This document shows positions 35,383 to 43,844 of a stretch of DNA of 64,000 nucleotides, in pieces. Source of the stretch: an uncultured Roseateles sp. (GTDB lineage: Bacteria > Pseudomonadota > Gammaproteobacteria > Burkholderiales > Burkholderiaceae_C); contig NZ_CAJYPS010000024.1 in NCBI RefSeq assembly GCF_913777145.1, positions 246,570-310,569 of the forward strand, in the 5' to 3' direction. Positions within the stretch are counted from its first letter, which is position 1. Each line of letters opens with the position of its first letter. The notes beneath the pieces were generated by a model that was given only the letters and a program-made list of their open reading frames with translations, ran no database searches and had not been told where the DNA came from. Position numbers and translations under genes: made by a program.

Positions 35383-36072
35383 ATGGTTCAAGAGTTGCAG
35401 GAGCTGCTGGGCGCCTACCTGATGCCGGTGCTGATCGCGATACCGCTGGCGATCATCGTGCTGATCGCCGCGTTCAAGCGCGACGACTACGGCCGCCCGC
35501 CGCGTGAGTACACGCCCCCGCCTGCACCCGGCGAAATCCCCGGCCTGCCGCCGCTGCCCGGCGTGCCCGGCCCCAGCATGGCCAGCCCTTTCGTGACCGC
35601 GCCCACGCCCACGCCGCTGGCCCCGCCGCCCGTGGCCGAGCCGCCGGCCCCCCCGGTGGTGCTGGTGGCGGACGACTCCGCCGTGGTGCGCACCAAGCTG
35701 CGCCGGCTGCTGGAAGGGGCGGGCCTCACCGTGCTGCAGGTCAACGACGGCAACGAGGCCCTGGCCCAGCTGGAGGCCCGGCCCGAGGTGGCGGTGCTGA
35801 TCACCGACCTGGAAATGCCCAACAAGGATGGCTTCGAGCTGATCGCCGACGTGCGCGGCGCGCTGGCCACCGAAGACCTGCCCATCATCGCGATCACCGG
35901 CCACGACGAGCTGCACGGCCGTGTGGGCCAGATCGAAGGCGTCTACGGCATCTTCAAGAAGCCCTGGAACGATCGCGAACTGCTGAAGCGGGTCGAGTCC
36001 CTGCTGCCGCTGCGCCAGGGCGGAGCCCGCCGCGCCCGCCGGCTCTCCCAGCCGCCGGCCGCCTCGGCCTGA
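35383..36072 (+). CDS. Membrane-anchored response-regulator receiver protein
   Basis: A 229-residue protein with one N-terminal membrane helix (about residues 11-31), a proline-rich linker (about 41-92) and a CheY-like receiver domain (about 94-215). The receiver residues are visible: the acidic pair in VADDSAVV, the phospho-acceptor Asp in LITDLEMPNKDG, Thr in AITGH and Lys in FKKPW. No output domain follows. ATG 35383 has GGCTGGAG upstream. It lies 160 bp from the divergent propeller cyclase and may share its signalling pathway. Confidence 0.88.
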   Translation: MVQELQELLGAYLMPVLIAIPLAIIVLIAAFKRDDYGRPPREYTPPPAPGEIPGLPPLPGVPGPSMASPFVTAPTPTPLAPPPVAEPPAPPVVLVADDSAVVRTKLRRLLEGAGLTVLQVNDGNEALAQLEARPEVAVLITDLEMPNKDGFELIADVRGALATEDLPIIAITGHDELHGRVGQIEGVYGIFKKPWNDRELLKRVESLLPLRQGGARRARRLSQPPAASA

Positions 36073-36091
36073 GGTCGACCAGCCGGCCGCG

Positions 36092-37060
36092 TCAGAACGG
36101 CAGGCTCAGGTAGTGCCGCCCCAGCGCGGTGAGCTGGCCGTCAGCAGCCAGCAGGCTGGTGTGATGCACGTCATTGGTCCAGCGCCCGGTGAACCACGCA
36201 TAGCGCAGCACGTCGGCACGCGACTCGCAGACCTTGACCATCTCGGTCATCTGGGCGATCTGCTTGTCCTCGCTGTCGATCTGCGCCGAGCCGTCGCCGT
36301 TGTGCCAGTTTGCGAACTCGGTGACCCAGAAGGGCTTGCCGTACTTCAGCAGGCGGTCGAGCTGGTCGTTCAGCCCGTAGTCGTACCAGTGGAAGGCCAG
36401 CGCATCGATCTGCGGTGAACGGCCGCCGTGATCGGCCTGGTAGGCAGCGATGAAGGCATCCATCCACACCACCGGGTCCGCATAGCCCGGCAGCGTGCCC
36501 CAGGTGATGGCCGGGCCGACGATCTTCACGCCGGTCCGGGCCGCCAGCGCCTCGAAGCGCGGCCACAGCTGGGCCGCCTGCTGCGGGCTCAGATGAGCCT
36601 GGTCGGTGAGGTTGGGTTCGTTGACCACCAGCAGGTGGCGCACGCTGCTGTCGGCCTTGAGGAGGACCTCGATCGCCGCATCGTCGAAGTTGTCGTTCCA
36701 CAGCATGGGCACGAAATCCATGCCGTAGCGGGAGCCGGCGTCCGCAGGCGCTGCGGTATTGCGCTTGGCGCTCCAGTTGTACCACCAGCTCAGGCCCGGG
36801 GAGAGCGCCGCCAGGTCCGCCGTGGAGGCCAGGTCGTAGGCGATGCCGCGCTTGGCACTCTTGGCCACGGGAGCTGGCGGATTGGGTGCCGGCGCGGGGC
36901 CATTGACCGGCGCATTGCCGGGCGTGGTGGGGCTCGGCACGGCATCGCCGCCCCCGCCACCACCGCAGCCGGCGAGTGCGCCCGTCAAGCCAGCCCCCAG
37001 GCCCGCCAGCACCAGCCGGCGCCGCAGTCCCTGTATCTCATCCGGGTTGTCGTTCTTCAT
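36092..37060 (-). CDS. Lipoprotein glycoside hydrolase (GH128-like)
   Basis: A 322-residue protein. The N-terminus has arginines followed by LVLAGLGAGLTGALAGC, a lipoprotein signal with lipobox LAGC, then a glycine/proline-rich linker. The catalytic domain resembles the Asl1/glycosyl-hydrolase core: SWWYNW near the start, NEPN (acid/base Glu, near residue 148) and VTEFANW (nucleophile Glu, near 246). GH128 enzymes cut beta-1,3-glucans. I start it at ATG 37060, at the signal peptide. Secretion and substrate are inferred from family and signal. Confidence 0.82.
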   Translation of the reverse strand: MKNDNPDEIQGLRRRLVLAGLGAGLTGALAGCGGGGGGDAVPSPTTPGNAPVNGPAPAPNPPAPVAKSAKRGIAYDLASTADLAALSPGLSWWYNWSAKRNTAAPADAGSRYGMDFVPMLWNDNFDDAAIEVLLKADSSVRHLLVVNEPNLTDQAHLSPQQAAQLWPRFEALAARTGVKIVGPAITWGTLPGYADPVVWMDAFIAAYQADHGGRSPQIDALAFHWYDYGLNDQLDRLLKYGKPFWVTEFANWHNGDGSAQIDSEDKQIAQMTEMVKVCESRADVLRYAWFTGRWTNDVHHTSLLAADGQLTALGRHYLSLPF

Positions 37061-37232
37061 TGCACTCCGCCTGCCCCTGTTCGTATCTGTGGCCGCGGAC
37101 ACCACCGATGACGGCGTTCGCGGCGCCAGGCAATCTAGCAGCGCGACCGTGCAAGACCTGGCACGTCAGGCGCCAACTGTGCAGTGAGTCACGAAGTTAA
37201 CAATGCTTGCAATTTGGACTGCCGTATCGGGC

Positions 37233-38591
37233 TCAAGGCTGGGGCCGCAAGGCCCGCGGGCTGGCGACGGCGGCCAGCACGGCCAGGCCCAGCGCCAGCA
37301 GCAGCACCGGCAGCACCTCGCGCGAGACCGGGTCGAACAGCAGGCCGGCCAACGCCAGTGCGGCGCTGCTGGTGAGCGCATCGCTGAGCTGCAGCGCCGA
37401 GGTGTTGGCCCCCTGCTGCTCGGGCGCCGAGAGCTTGAGCAGCAACACCGACAGCATGGGGAAGGACAGGCCTATGCCCAGCCCCACCAGCGACCAGCCC
37501 AGCAGCACCAGGCCCGAGGGCAGGGCCAGGCGCAAGGGCGCGATCACCACCAGCAGCCCCAGCGCGGCCAACGAGAAGCCGGCCGGCAGCAGGCGCCGCC
37601 GCGCGGTGGCGCCCAGCACGCGCGCCTGCAGCGCGCTGCCCACGCTCCAGGTCACCGCGCCGGCGCTGAGCGCGAAGCCGGCCTGCGTGAGGCTCCAGTC
37701 GAAATGCTGGGTCAGCAGCAGCGGCAGAAAGGCCTCGGCGCTGGCAAAGGTAGCCGCGATCAGGCCGCGCAGTGCGATCACGCTGGGCAGGCCCGGCGCC
37801 GCTCTCAGCGTGCCCGCCGGCAGCAGGCGCTGTGCGGCCAGCAGCACCGCCACCAGGCCACCGGCAAACCAGGGCGAGGCCTGCAGGCCCGGCGCCTGGC
37901 TGGCGCCATGCAGCGCCAGCGCGCCCAGGGCCGCCAGCAGCGCCCAGCCCAGCGGCCGCCAGCGCAGCGGGGCGCCGGTGCCACCGCCCACGCGGCGCAG
38001 CGCGGGCAGCATCAGCGCCGCCGCGAAGGGCACGACCGCGGCCACGGCCAGAAAGACTGAGCGCCAGCCCAAGGTCTGCACCAGCAGCGAGGCCAGCGCC
38101 GGCCCCACCAGACCCGGCACCACCCAGGCGCCGGCAAACAGCGCGAACAGGCGCGGATGCAGCGCGGCCGGCACGACCCGGCCCACGCCCACGTAGAGCG
38201 TGACCCCCAGCACGCCGCTGCCCAGGCCCTGCAGCGCGCGACCCAGCACCAGGCCGGGCATCGCGGTGGCCAGGCCGGCCAGCAGCAGGCCGGCGAGAAA
38301 CACCGTCAGCCCTGCCAGCGCCGCCTGCCAGGGGCCGCGGCTGTCGCACAGCTGGCCGGCCGCGGTCATGCCCAGCACCGAGCTGGCCAGCGTGGCGCCA
38401 AAGGCCAGCGCGTACAGCGACAGCCCGTCCAGCGCCTGCGCGACAGCCGGCATTGCCGTGGCGACCGCGATGGACTCGAAGGCCAGCATGGAGATCAGCG
38501 CAACAGCGCCCAGACAGGCGGCACGACGGCCGGGGGCGAACAGGGATTCGGGCGCCGACACGGGCGCGGCAACAGGGACGGACAGGCTCAT
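37233..38591 (-). CDS. MFS transporter
   Basis: A 452-residue membrane protein with about 12-14 hydrophobic segments and the MFS pattern LCDSRGPW near the loop between helices 2 and 3. The style is that of drug-efflux or DHA-type exporters; the substrate is unknown. The start at ATG 38591 lies 59 bp from the divergent queD-like gene. No regulator is adjacent. Confidence 0.85.
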   Translation of the reverse strand: MSLSVPVAAPVSAPESLFAPGRRAACLGAVALISMLAFESIAVATAMPAVAQALDGLSLYALAFGATLASSVLGMTAAGQLCDSRGPWQAALAGLTVFLAGLLLAGLATAMPGLVLGRALQGLGSGVLGVTLYVGVGRVVPAALHPRLFALFAGAWVVPGLVGPALASLLVQTLGWRSVFLAVAAVVPFAAALMLPALRRVGGGTGAPLRWRPLGWALLAALGALALHGASQAPGLQASPWFAGGLVAVLLAAQRLLPAGTLRAAPGLPSVIALRGLIAATFASAEAFLPLLLTQHFDWSLTQAGFALSAGAVTWSVGSALQARVLGATARRRLLPAGFSLAALGLLVVIAPLRLALPSGLVLLGWSLVGLGIGLSFPMLSVLLLKLSAPEQQGANTSALQLSDALTSSAALALAGLLFDPVSREVLPVLLLALGLAVLAAVASPRALRPQP

Positions 38592-38650
38592 GGGCGACAG
38601 CCTAAAAGCTCAAGCCTGCTTGAAGTCAAGCACGGCGCGACAATTGAGGC

Positions 38651-39763
38651 ATGTCAGTTTCCGTCTTGCACTGTGGTTCGGCCGGCTTCGAGTCGGCCTG
38701 CCGCATCCCCGCCCTGCCCGCCACGCATCGCAGCCACGGCCTGCATGGCCACAGCTATTTCGCGACCGTGCGCGCCGATCTGCGCCCCGACTGGGCGGCA
38801 AGCGTCGGCGGCTTTGCGGGCGGCGAGGTCGACGCGCTGCGCCAGCTGATGACGTCCGCGGTCGCGCCGCTGGACCACCAGCTGCTGAATGACCACCTGC
38901 CCGACCCGACCGACGAGAACCTGGCGCGCTGGGTGCGCGCCCAGCTGGCCACCCAGGTGCCGGGCATACGCCAGGTGGGCGTGCAGAGCACCACGCACAG
39001 CGGCGTGGACCTGGATGCCGCCGGCCAGGCCCATGTGTGGCGGCGCTACCGCTTCCAGGCCGCGCACCAGTTGCCCCATGTGCCGCTGGGCCACAAGTGC
39101 GGCCGCATGCACGGCCATGGCTTCGAGGTCATCCTGCATGCCAACGCCGACCTGGGCGAACGCGCGCTGGCCATCGACTACGACCACCTGGACGAGGTCT
39201 GGGCGCCGCTGCACATGCTGCTGAACTACCAGTGCCTGAACCAGATTCCCGGCCTGGAGAACCCCACCAGCGAGGTGATCTCGGCCTGGCTGTGGCAGCG
39301 GCTCAAGCCGGTGCTGCCCGAGCTGAGCTGGGTCACGGTCTACGAGACCGGCTCCAGCGGCGCCAATTTCGACGGCGCGAACTACCGCATCTGGAAGGAG
39401 ATGACTCTGGACAGCGCGGTGCGCCTGAACCACGCACCCGCAGGCCACCCGCTGGGCGGCATCCATGGCCACACCTTCACGCTGCGACTGCACCTGGCCG
39501 CGCCGCTGGACGCGGTGATGGGCTGGACCGTGGACTTCGGTGACGTGAAAACGCTGTTCAACCCGCTGTTCAAGCGCCTGGACCACCACCCGCTGCACGA
39601 GCTGGCCGGTCTGCCCGACGGCGATGCAGCCAGCCTGGCGGCTTGGGTGCTGCGCGAGGGCGGGGCGGTGCTGCCGCAGATCGACCGCGTGGACCTGTAC
39701 GAGACGCGCGGCTGCGGCGCCATCGTGAGCCGTGCGGACGCGCAGGAACTGATCCCGGTCTGA
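38651..39763 (+). CDS. queD: Triple-domain 6-carboxytetrahydropterin synthase (QueD) fusion
   Basis: A 370-residue protein made of three PTPS/QueD units, about residues 1-123, 128-245 and 250-370; normal QueD is about 120 residues. QueD makes 6-carboxytetrahydropterin for queuosine. Only the middle unit has the full zinc triad (His139, His154, His156) and catalytic Cys150, plus Glu232, but its Asp-His pair is replaced by Asn192-Tyr193. The first unit keeps Asp75-His76 but has Ser for Cys and Ser113 for Glu. The third keeps Asp311-His312 and Glu351 but lacks Cys and one zinc ligand. queE follows 11 bp later, confirming the pathway. Confidence 0.9.
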   Translation: MSVSVLHCGSAGFESACRIPALPATHRSHGLHGHSYFATVRADLRPDWAASVGGFAGGEVDALRQLMTSAVAPLDHQLLNDHLPDPTDENLARWVRAQLATQVPGIRQVGVQSTTHSGVDLDAAGQAHVWRRYRFQAAHQLPHVPLGHKCGRMHGHGFEVILHANADLGERALAIDYDHLDEVWAPLHMLLNYQCLNQIPGLENPTSEVISAWLWQRLKPVLPELSWVTVYETGSSGANFDGANYRIWKEMTLDSAVRLNHAPAGHPLGGIHGHTFTLRLHLAAPLDAVMGWTVDFGDVKTLFNPLFKRLDHHPLHELAGLPDGDAASLAAWVLREGGAVLPQIDRVDLYETRGCGAIVSRADAQELIPV

Positions 39764-39774
39764 CGGAGCGCCCC

Positions 39775-40428
39775 ATGTATTCGGTCAAGGAACTCTTTTT
39801 CACGCTGCAGGGCGAGGGCGCGCAGGCGGGTCGGGCGGCGGTGTTCTGCCGCTTCTCGGGCTGCAATCTGTGGAGCGGCCGCGAACAGGACCGCGCGACC
39901 GCGGTCTGCACGTTTTGCGACACCGACTTCGTCGGCACCGACGGCGAGGGCGGCGGCAAGTTCGCGACCGCCGAGCAGCTGGCCGACATGATCGCGTCCA
40001 AGTGGCCCCGGCCTGAGCCCGACCAGGGTCAGGCCTTGCCCGGCAAGCCCTATGTGGTGTGCACCGGCGGCGAGCCGCTGCTGCAGCTGGACGAGGCGCT
40101 GATCGAGGTCCTGCATGAGCGCGGCTTCGAGGTCGCGGTGGAAACCAATGGCACGCAGCCCGCGCCTCCCGGCCTGGACTGGATCTGCGTGAGCCCCAAG
40201 GCCGATGCCGAGCTGGTGCTGACCTCAGGCCACGAGCTCAAGCTGGTCTATCCCCAGCCGCTGGCCCGGCCGGAGCGCTTTGCCGGGCTGGACTTCCAGC
40301 ACTTCTTCCTGCAGCCCATGGACTCGGTGCTGCAGCGCGAGCACACGCGCGCTGCGGTGGACTACTGCATGAAGCATCCGCAGTGGCGGCTGTCGGTGCA
40401 GATGCACAAGGTGGTGGGCATCGCCTGA
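39775..40428 (+). CDS. queE: 7-carboxy-7-deazaguanine synthase QueE
   Basis: A 217-residue radical SAM enzyme that converts 6-carboxytetrahydropterin to 7-carboxy-7-deazaguanine in queuosine biosynthesis. The cluster-binding cysteines are Cys30, Cys45 and Cys48, spaced Cys-x14-Cys-x2-Cys, as in the Burkholderia-type QueE. FTLQGEGAQAG (substrate and SAM region) and CTGGEPLLQLD follow. I start it at ATG 39775. It is 11 bp downstream of the queD fusion and certainly in the same operon. A terminator hairpin lies after the stop. Confidence 0.93.
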   Translation: MYSVKELFFTLQGEGAQAGRAAVFCRFSGCNLWSGREQDRATAVCTFCDTDFVGTDGEGGGKFATAEQLADMIASKWPRPEPDQGQALPGKPYVVCTGGEPLLQLDEALIEVLHERGFEVAVETNGTQPAPPGLDWICVSPKADAELVLTSGHELKLVYPQPLARPERFAGLDFQHFFLQPMDSVLQREHTRAAVDYCMKHPQWRLSVQMHKVVGIA

Positions 40429-40447
40429 GGCCTGCCGGCCGATGAAT

Positions 40448-40472
40448 AAAGGGAGCCCGTGGGCTCCCTTTT
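40448..40472. terminator. Bidirectional intrinsic terminator
   Basis: Stem GGGAGCCC (40451-40458) with GGGCTCCC (40461-40468), flanked by AAA on the left and TTTT on the right, between the convergent queE and ompW genes. Confidence 0.85.
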
Positions 40473-40497
40473 GTCTGGGCAGGCGTCTGGCGTCGGC

Positions 40498-41163
40498 TCA
40501 GAACTTGTAGCCTATGCCGAACTTGATGGACACCGGGTCCAGCGTCGCGTCTATGCGCTGGCCGGTGGACAGCTGGCCGGTGGTCTTGATGAAGGTCTTG
40601 GTCAGCGACAGGCTGGCGGACCAGTCCTGCGTCAGCCGCCAGGCCGTGCCCAGTTCCACCGTGGGACCGCCCGCGCTCTTGAGGCTCAGCAGCGTGGGGT
40701 TGGCCGGCGTGCCGCCGGTGATGCCGCTCAGCACGGCCGTCGCCTCAGGCTTGAAGAAACGGCCATAGGTGTAGCCCGCGCCTATGAAGGGGCGCAGCGT
40801 GCTGGTGGGCGAACCGAAGCGGTACTGGCCCAGCAGCGTGATGGGCATGGACTTCACCGTACCCAGCCGGCCCACGCCCGCGATCGCGCCCGCGCCGACG
40901 ATGTCGTGCTTGAAGGGCGCGCCAATGGGCAGGTCGATGCTGATGTTGTCGGTCCAGTAGTAGGTGATGCCACCCACGAAGGCGCTGGCCTTGTTCACGT
41001 CGATCTTGGTGCCGGCCAGGCTGGGCGCGCTGAGGTCGCCGCTGTCCACCTGGGGTCGCACCTGCACGGCGCCGCCGTAGACGACGAAGTTGCCGGCCGA
41101 CTGCGCGAACGCACCGGCGCAGCCCAGCGCCAGCACCCCGGCGAGGAGGAGCTTGGAATGCAT
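40498..41163 (-). CDS. ompW: OmpW-family outer membrane protein
   Basis: A 221-residue outer-membrane beta-barrel. The signal peptide spans about residues 1-20, with cleavage after AFA. The mature protein opens with NFVVYGGAVQVRPQ, alternates hydrophobic residues through eight strands and ends in the outer-membrane sorting signal GIGYKF. OmpW proteins form a narrow hydrophobic channel. AAGGAG lies before the ATG. It is downstream of the SGNH esterase gene on the same strand with a 31-bp gap. Confidence 0.9.
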   Translation of the reverse strand: MHSKLLLAGVLALGCAGAFAQSAGNFVVYGGAVQVRPQVDSGDLSAPSLAGTKIDVNKASAFVGGITYYWTDNISIDLPIGAPFKHDIVGAGAIAGVGRLGTVKSMPITLLGQYRFGSPTSTLRPFIGAGYTYGRFFKPEATAVLSGITGGTPANPTLLSLKSAGGPTVELGTAWRLTQDWSASLSLTKTFIKTTGQLSTGQRIDATLDPVSIKFGIGYKF

Positions 41164-41194
41164 GAAGAGTCTCCTTGAGCGATGAGCCGGGGGC

Positions 41195-42355
41195 TTAGAG
41201 CCAGCCCTTGATGGACAGGGTCTTGGCGATCAGCTGCTGCGTGAGCTGGTGACCGTAAGGCGTGGGGTGGAAGCCGTCGGCAAAGGCATAGGTCTTCCAC
41301 CAGTTCGGGTCGGTCACACCGGTGGGCGGCGTGGCGGACAGCTTGTCGGCGGTGCAGGTGGGGAAGTCGTAGGTCGGCAGGCCGCTGCTGTCCACACCCA
41401 CGGCCGGGCAGGCCGGCGTCTTCACGTTGCTGAGGCCGAACTGGGCCGGCGTCGCGACCTGGTCGTTGAAGCCACCGTAGAAATCGACCAGCGCCACGCG
41501 GGTGTCGCTGCCCAGCTTGGCGGCCAGCTCGGTGTTGAACGCGCTGATCCAGGCCTTGAACAGCGTCTCGGCCGCCGCGCGTGCGGTCGCACCCGTGGTG
41601 CCGCCGCCATTGGCCGCGGCGATCGCGTCCAGCGCCAGCTGGAAGCGCGGCGTGTTGTTGATGCTGGGCATGTTCATCAGCACCACATGGGTCGCGCCCT
41701 TGTCCAGCACATTGGTCTGGATGGAGGCGGCGAACTTGTCGGCCAGTGCCGTCATGTAGGTGCCGCCGATCTGCGCGATGCCGGCCTGACCGGCCTGCAG
41801 CGCGGTGGCGATCTGCGTGGGCGTCAGCAGCGTGGCCAGCAGGGCCTGCAGCGACTGCGCCTGGTCCTTGGGCACGCTGAGGTAGGCGCCTATCAGGTCG
41901 GCCGCATCGTTGCCCCCGCCGTCGACGATGACCAGATCACCGGCCGAGTAGCTGGCCAGCGACGCATAGGTGGCCATCTGCACGCCGATGTTCAGCGGGT
42001 TGGCTGCGCTGGCGCCGGCACCGGTGTAGGTGATGCGGCTGCCGCCGATCGCGAAGTTGGTGCAGCCGGCCTTGCTGTTGGGCACGAAGGTCGTGCCGGT
42101 GAAGCTGAAGAAGTTGCACAGCGTCTGGCCGTAGTTGGCCGCGATGCGCTCGACGTAGAGCTGACTGTCGCTGCCCTGCACGGTGAACTTGTAGCCGAAG
42201 GTGCCGCTGTCCTGAAGGCTGTCGCCGAAGACCTTGACCGAGCTGATGGTCAGCGCCGGCGTGGTGTTGGCCGAACTGCCGCCGCCGCAGGCGCTCAGCA
42301 GCAGAGCCAGCGCAGCCGCGGATGCGGCCGCCAGGCGGGTGGCGATGGGTTTCAT
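41195..42355 (-). CDS. SGNH/GDSL-type esterase lipoprotein
   Basis: A 386-residue protein starting with a lipoprotein signal (lipobox LSAC near residue 21, then GGGSS). The SGNH hydrolase blocks are present: GDSLQDSG with the nucleophile Ser, the Gly block near NFAIGGSR, GGGNDAAD with the Asn, and the C-terminal DGFHPTPYGH with catalytic Asp and His. The enzyme probably hydrolyses extracellular esters. I start it at ATG 42355, preceded by AGGAG. It lies just upstream of ompW. Confidence 0.88.
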   Translation of the reverse strand: MKPIATRLAAASAAALALLLSACGGGSSANTTPALTISSVKVFGDSLQDSGTFGYKFTVQGSDSQLYVERIAANYGQTLCNFFSFTGTTFVPNSKAGCTNFAIGGSRITYTGAGASAANPLNIGVQMATYASLASYSAGDLVIVDGGGNDAADLIGAYLSVPKDQAQSLQALLATLLTPTQIATALQAGQAGIAQIGGTYMTALADKFAASIQTNVLDKGATHVVLMNMPSINNTPRFQLALDAIAAANGGGTTGATARAAAETLFKAWISAFNTELAAKLGSDTRVALVDFYGGFNDQVATPAQFGLSNVKTPACPAVGVDSSGLPTYDFPTCTADKLSATPPTGVTDPNWWKTYAFADGFHPTPYGHQLTQQLIAKTLSIKGWL

Positions 42356-42738
42356 TCTTGTCTCCTGATGGCCGTCCTGTGACGGTTCGATGAACGCGCG
42401 CCACTCTAGAGCGAGCGGGCAGGCCGGATTGCGCCGCTGCGTTGCCGTTGTGTAAAGAAGCCGGTTCAGCGGGCTTTCGGCACGCTGACCTGACCCCCGG
42501 ACAAGCCTGTGGATGGTTGTTGAACAAGCCCACGGATATCCACAGGCTCGGCGACTTCGGCCAAGTTGTTCCCTGTTATGCACCGCGCAGACCCGGGCTG
42601 GACGCACAGACTTTGTGTGCAGGCAAGTGATTGTCGAAAAAAGGATTTCTCGACTTGTCCACAGACCTTGCCGCCCTCTACTACCACCACCAATTTGAAA
42701 TCTACAAATGCATTGGAATAACAAGGGACACTTTTTCC
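42356..42738. other. Intergenic region, 383 bp, between esterase and mazG-like genes
   Basis: No gene is seen here. It is the divergent promoter region of the SGNH esterase (minus) and the MazG-like gene (plus). It contains a long dyad at 42504-42548 and a weak candidate promoter for the plus side: TTGAAA at 42695 with an ATAACA hexamer 17 bases later. DnaA-box-like words (ATATCCACA, TTGTCCACA) occur but are too few to suggest an origin. Confidence 0.4.
42504..42548. promoter_or_regulatory. Nested dyad in intergenic region
   Basis: The 11-base arms AGCCTGTGGAT (42504-42514) and ATCCACAGGCT (42538-42548) are perfect inverses around a 23-base centre. That centre itself contains the dyad TTGTTGAACAA (42517-42527). 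No T-run follows, so it is not a standard terminator. It may be a protein-binding site or an RNA structure. Confidence 0.5.
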
Positions 42739-43068
42739 ATGAACATCCCTGAACTCCAGGCCCGCCTACGGCGCTTCGCGGCCGACCGCGACTGGCAGCC
42801 CTACCAGACCCCCAAGAACCTCGCGATGGCCATGACGGTCGAAGCCGCCGAGCTGCTAGAAATCTTTCAGTGGCTCACACCGGAGCAGTCGCTGCAGCTC
42901 GATGAAGCCCAGCGCCGGCACCTGGGCGAAGAGTTGTCCGACGTGCTGCTCTACCTGCTGCAGATCGCCGACCACAGCGGTGTCGATCTGGAAAGCGCGG
43001 TGGAGCGCAAGCTGCAGCTCAATGCGCTGAAGTACCCGCCCAAGGCCGCCTCGGAGCCTCGGCCGTGA
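42739..43068 (+). CDS. MazG-like nucleotide pyrophosphohydrolase
   Basis: A 109-residue all-alpha NTP-PPase. The metal-binding pattern is visible as EAAELLEIFQW, then EELSDVLLYLLQIAD, the E-x-x-E and E-x-x-D pairs of the MazG/DCTPP1 (iMazG) type. Such enzymes hydrolyse non-canonical or excess nucleoside triphosphates. I start it at ATG 42739; an upstream in-frame start at 42631 adds non-family residues. Its stop overlaps the start of the exonuclease gene by four bases. Confidence 0.88.
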   Translation: MNIPELQARLRRFAADRDWQPYQTPKNLAMAMTVEAAELLEIFQWLTPEQSLQLDEAQRRHLGEELSDVLLYLLQIADHSGVDLESAVERKLQLNALKYPPKAASEPRP

Positions 43069-43724
43069 GCGATGCCCGCGCCGAGACCATCGCGGTCGTC
43101 GATTTCGAGACCACGGGCATGAGCCCCAACGGCGGCGGCCGCGCGACCGAGGTCGCCGCCGTGCTGGTGCGTAATGGCGAGGTGGTCGATGCCTGGTCCA
43201 GCCTGATGAACAGCGGCGCCTGGGTGCCGCCGCAGATCCAGGTCTTGACCGGCATCACCAATGCGATGCTCGAACAGGCGCCCGACGCCGCGACCGTGAT
43301 GCGCGAGCTCGCTCGCTTCACCGCCGGCTGCCCGCTGATCGCGCACAACGCGAGCTTTGACGAAGGCTTCTGGCGGGCCGAGATGCGGCGGGCCGACCTG
43401 GCACCCGACCCGGCGCATCGCTTCGCGTGCACCGTGCTGCTGTCGCGGCGACTGTGGCCGGAGGCGCGCAGCCATGCGCTGGGCGCGATGACCGAGTTCC
43501 TGGACCTGCCGGTGTCAGGTCGTGCGCACCGTGCACTCGCCGATGCCCAGGTGACCGCCCATCTGCTGCTGCAACTGCAGCGCGAGATCGCCCGGCGCTT
43601 TGCGATGGACCTGGGCGACGTGGCGGTGGACCATGCGCTGCTGAGCCACCTGCAGCGCGTGCCGCTGCGCTGGCTGCGGCGCGGGCTGGTGGAGCATGTG
43701 AGGGAGCGCCGCGCGGTGGCCTGA
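43065..43724 (+). CDS. DnaQ-like 3'-5' exonuclease
   Basis: A 219-residue DEDD exonuclease. ExoI has VVDFETTGMSP (Asp and Glu), ExoII has LIAHNASFDEGF, and ExoIII has HRALADAQVT (His and Asp, the DEDDh type). The start is GTG 43065, overlapping the MazG-like gene as GTGA. The pairing of a nucleotide pyrophosphohydrolase with an exonuclease suggests a role in nucleotide or replication quality control. This is an inference from neighbours. Confidence 0.9.
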   Translation: MSDARAETIAVVDFETTGMSPNGGGRATEVAAVLVRNGEVVDAWSSLMNSGAWVPPQIQVLTGITNAMLEQAPDAATVMRELARFTAGCPLIAHNASFDEGFWRAEMRRADLAPDPAHRFACTVLLSRRLWPEARSHALGAMTEFLDLPVSGRAHRALADAQVTAHLLLQLQREIARRFAMDLGDVAVDHALLSHLQRVPLRWLRRGLVEHVRERRAVA

Positions 43725-43844
43725 GGTCTGGAGCACAAAAAAGAATGCTGTCAAGTGCGCATGGAAGCCGTTAGCGCTGGGACAATCTTGCCCTTTCGCG
43801 CCCGGCGTCGTGCCGCAGGCGCTTTCTCGGTTCCGAAGAGCAAT

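Noticed and set aside
42500..42670. DnaA-box-like words suggesting a replication origin
   Set aside because: Only two 8/9 matches, no cluster, no AT-rich unwinding region and no dnaA, dnaN or rep gene nearby.
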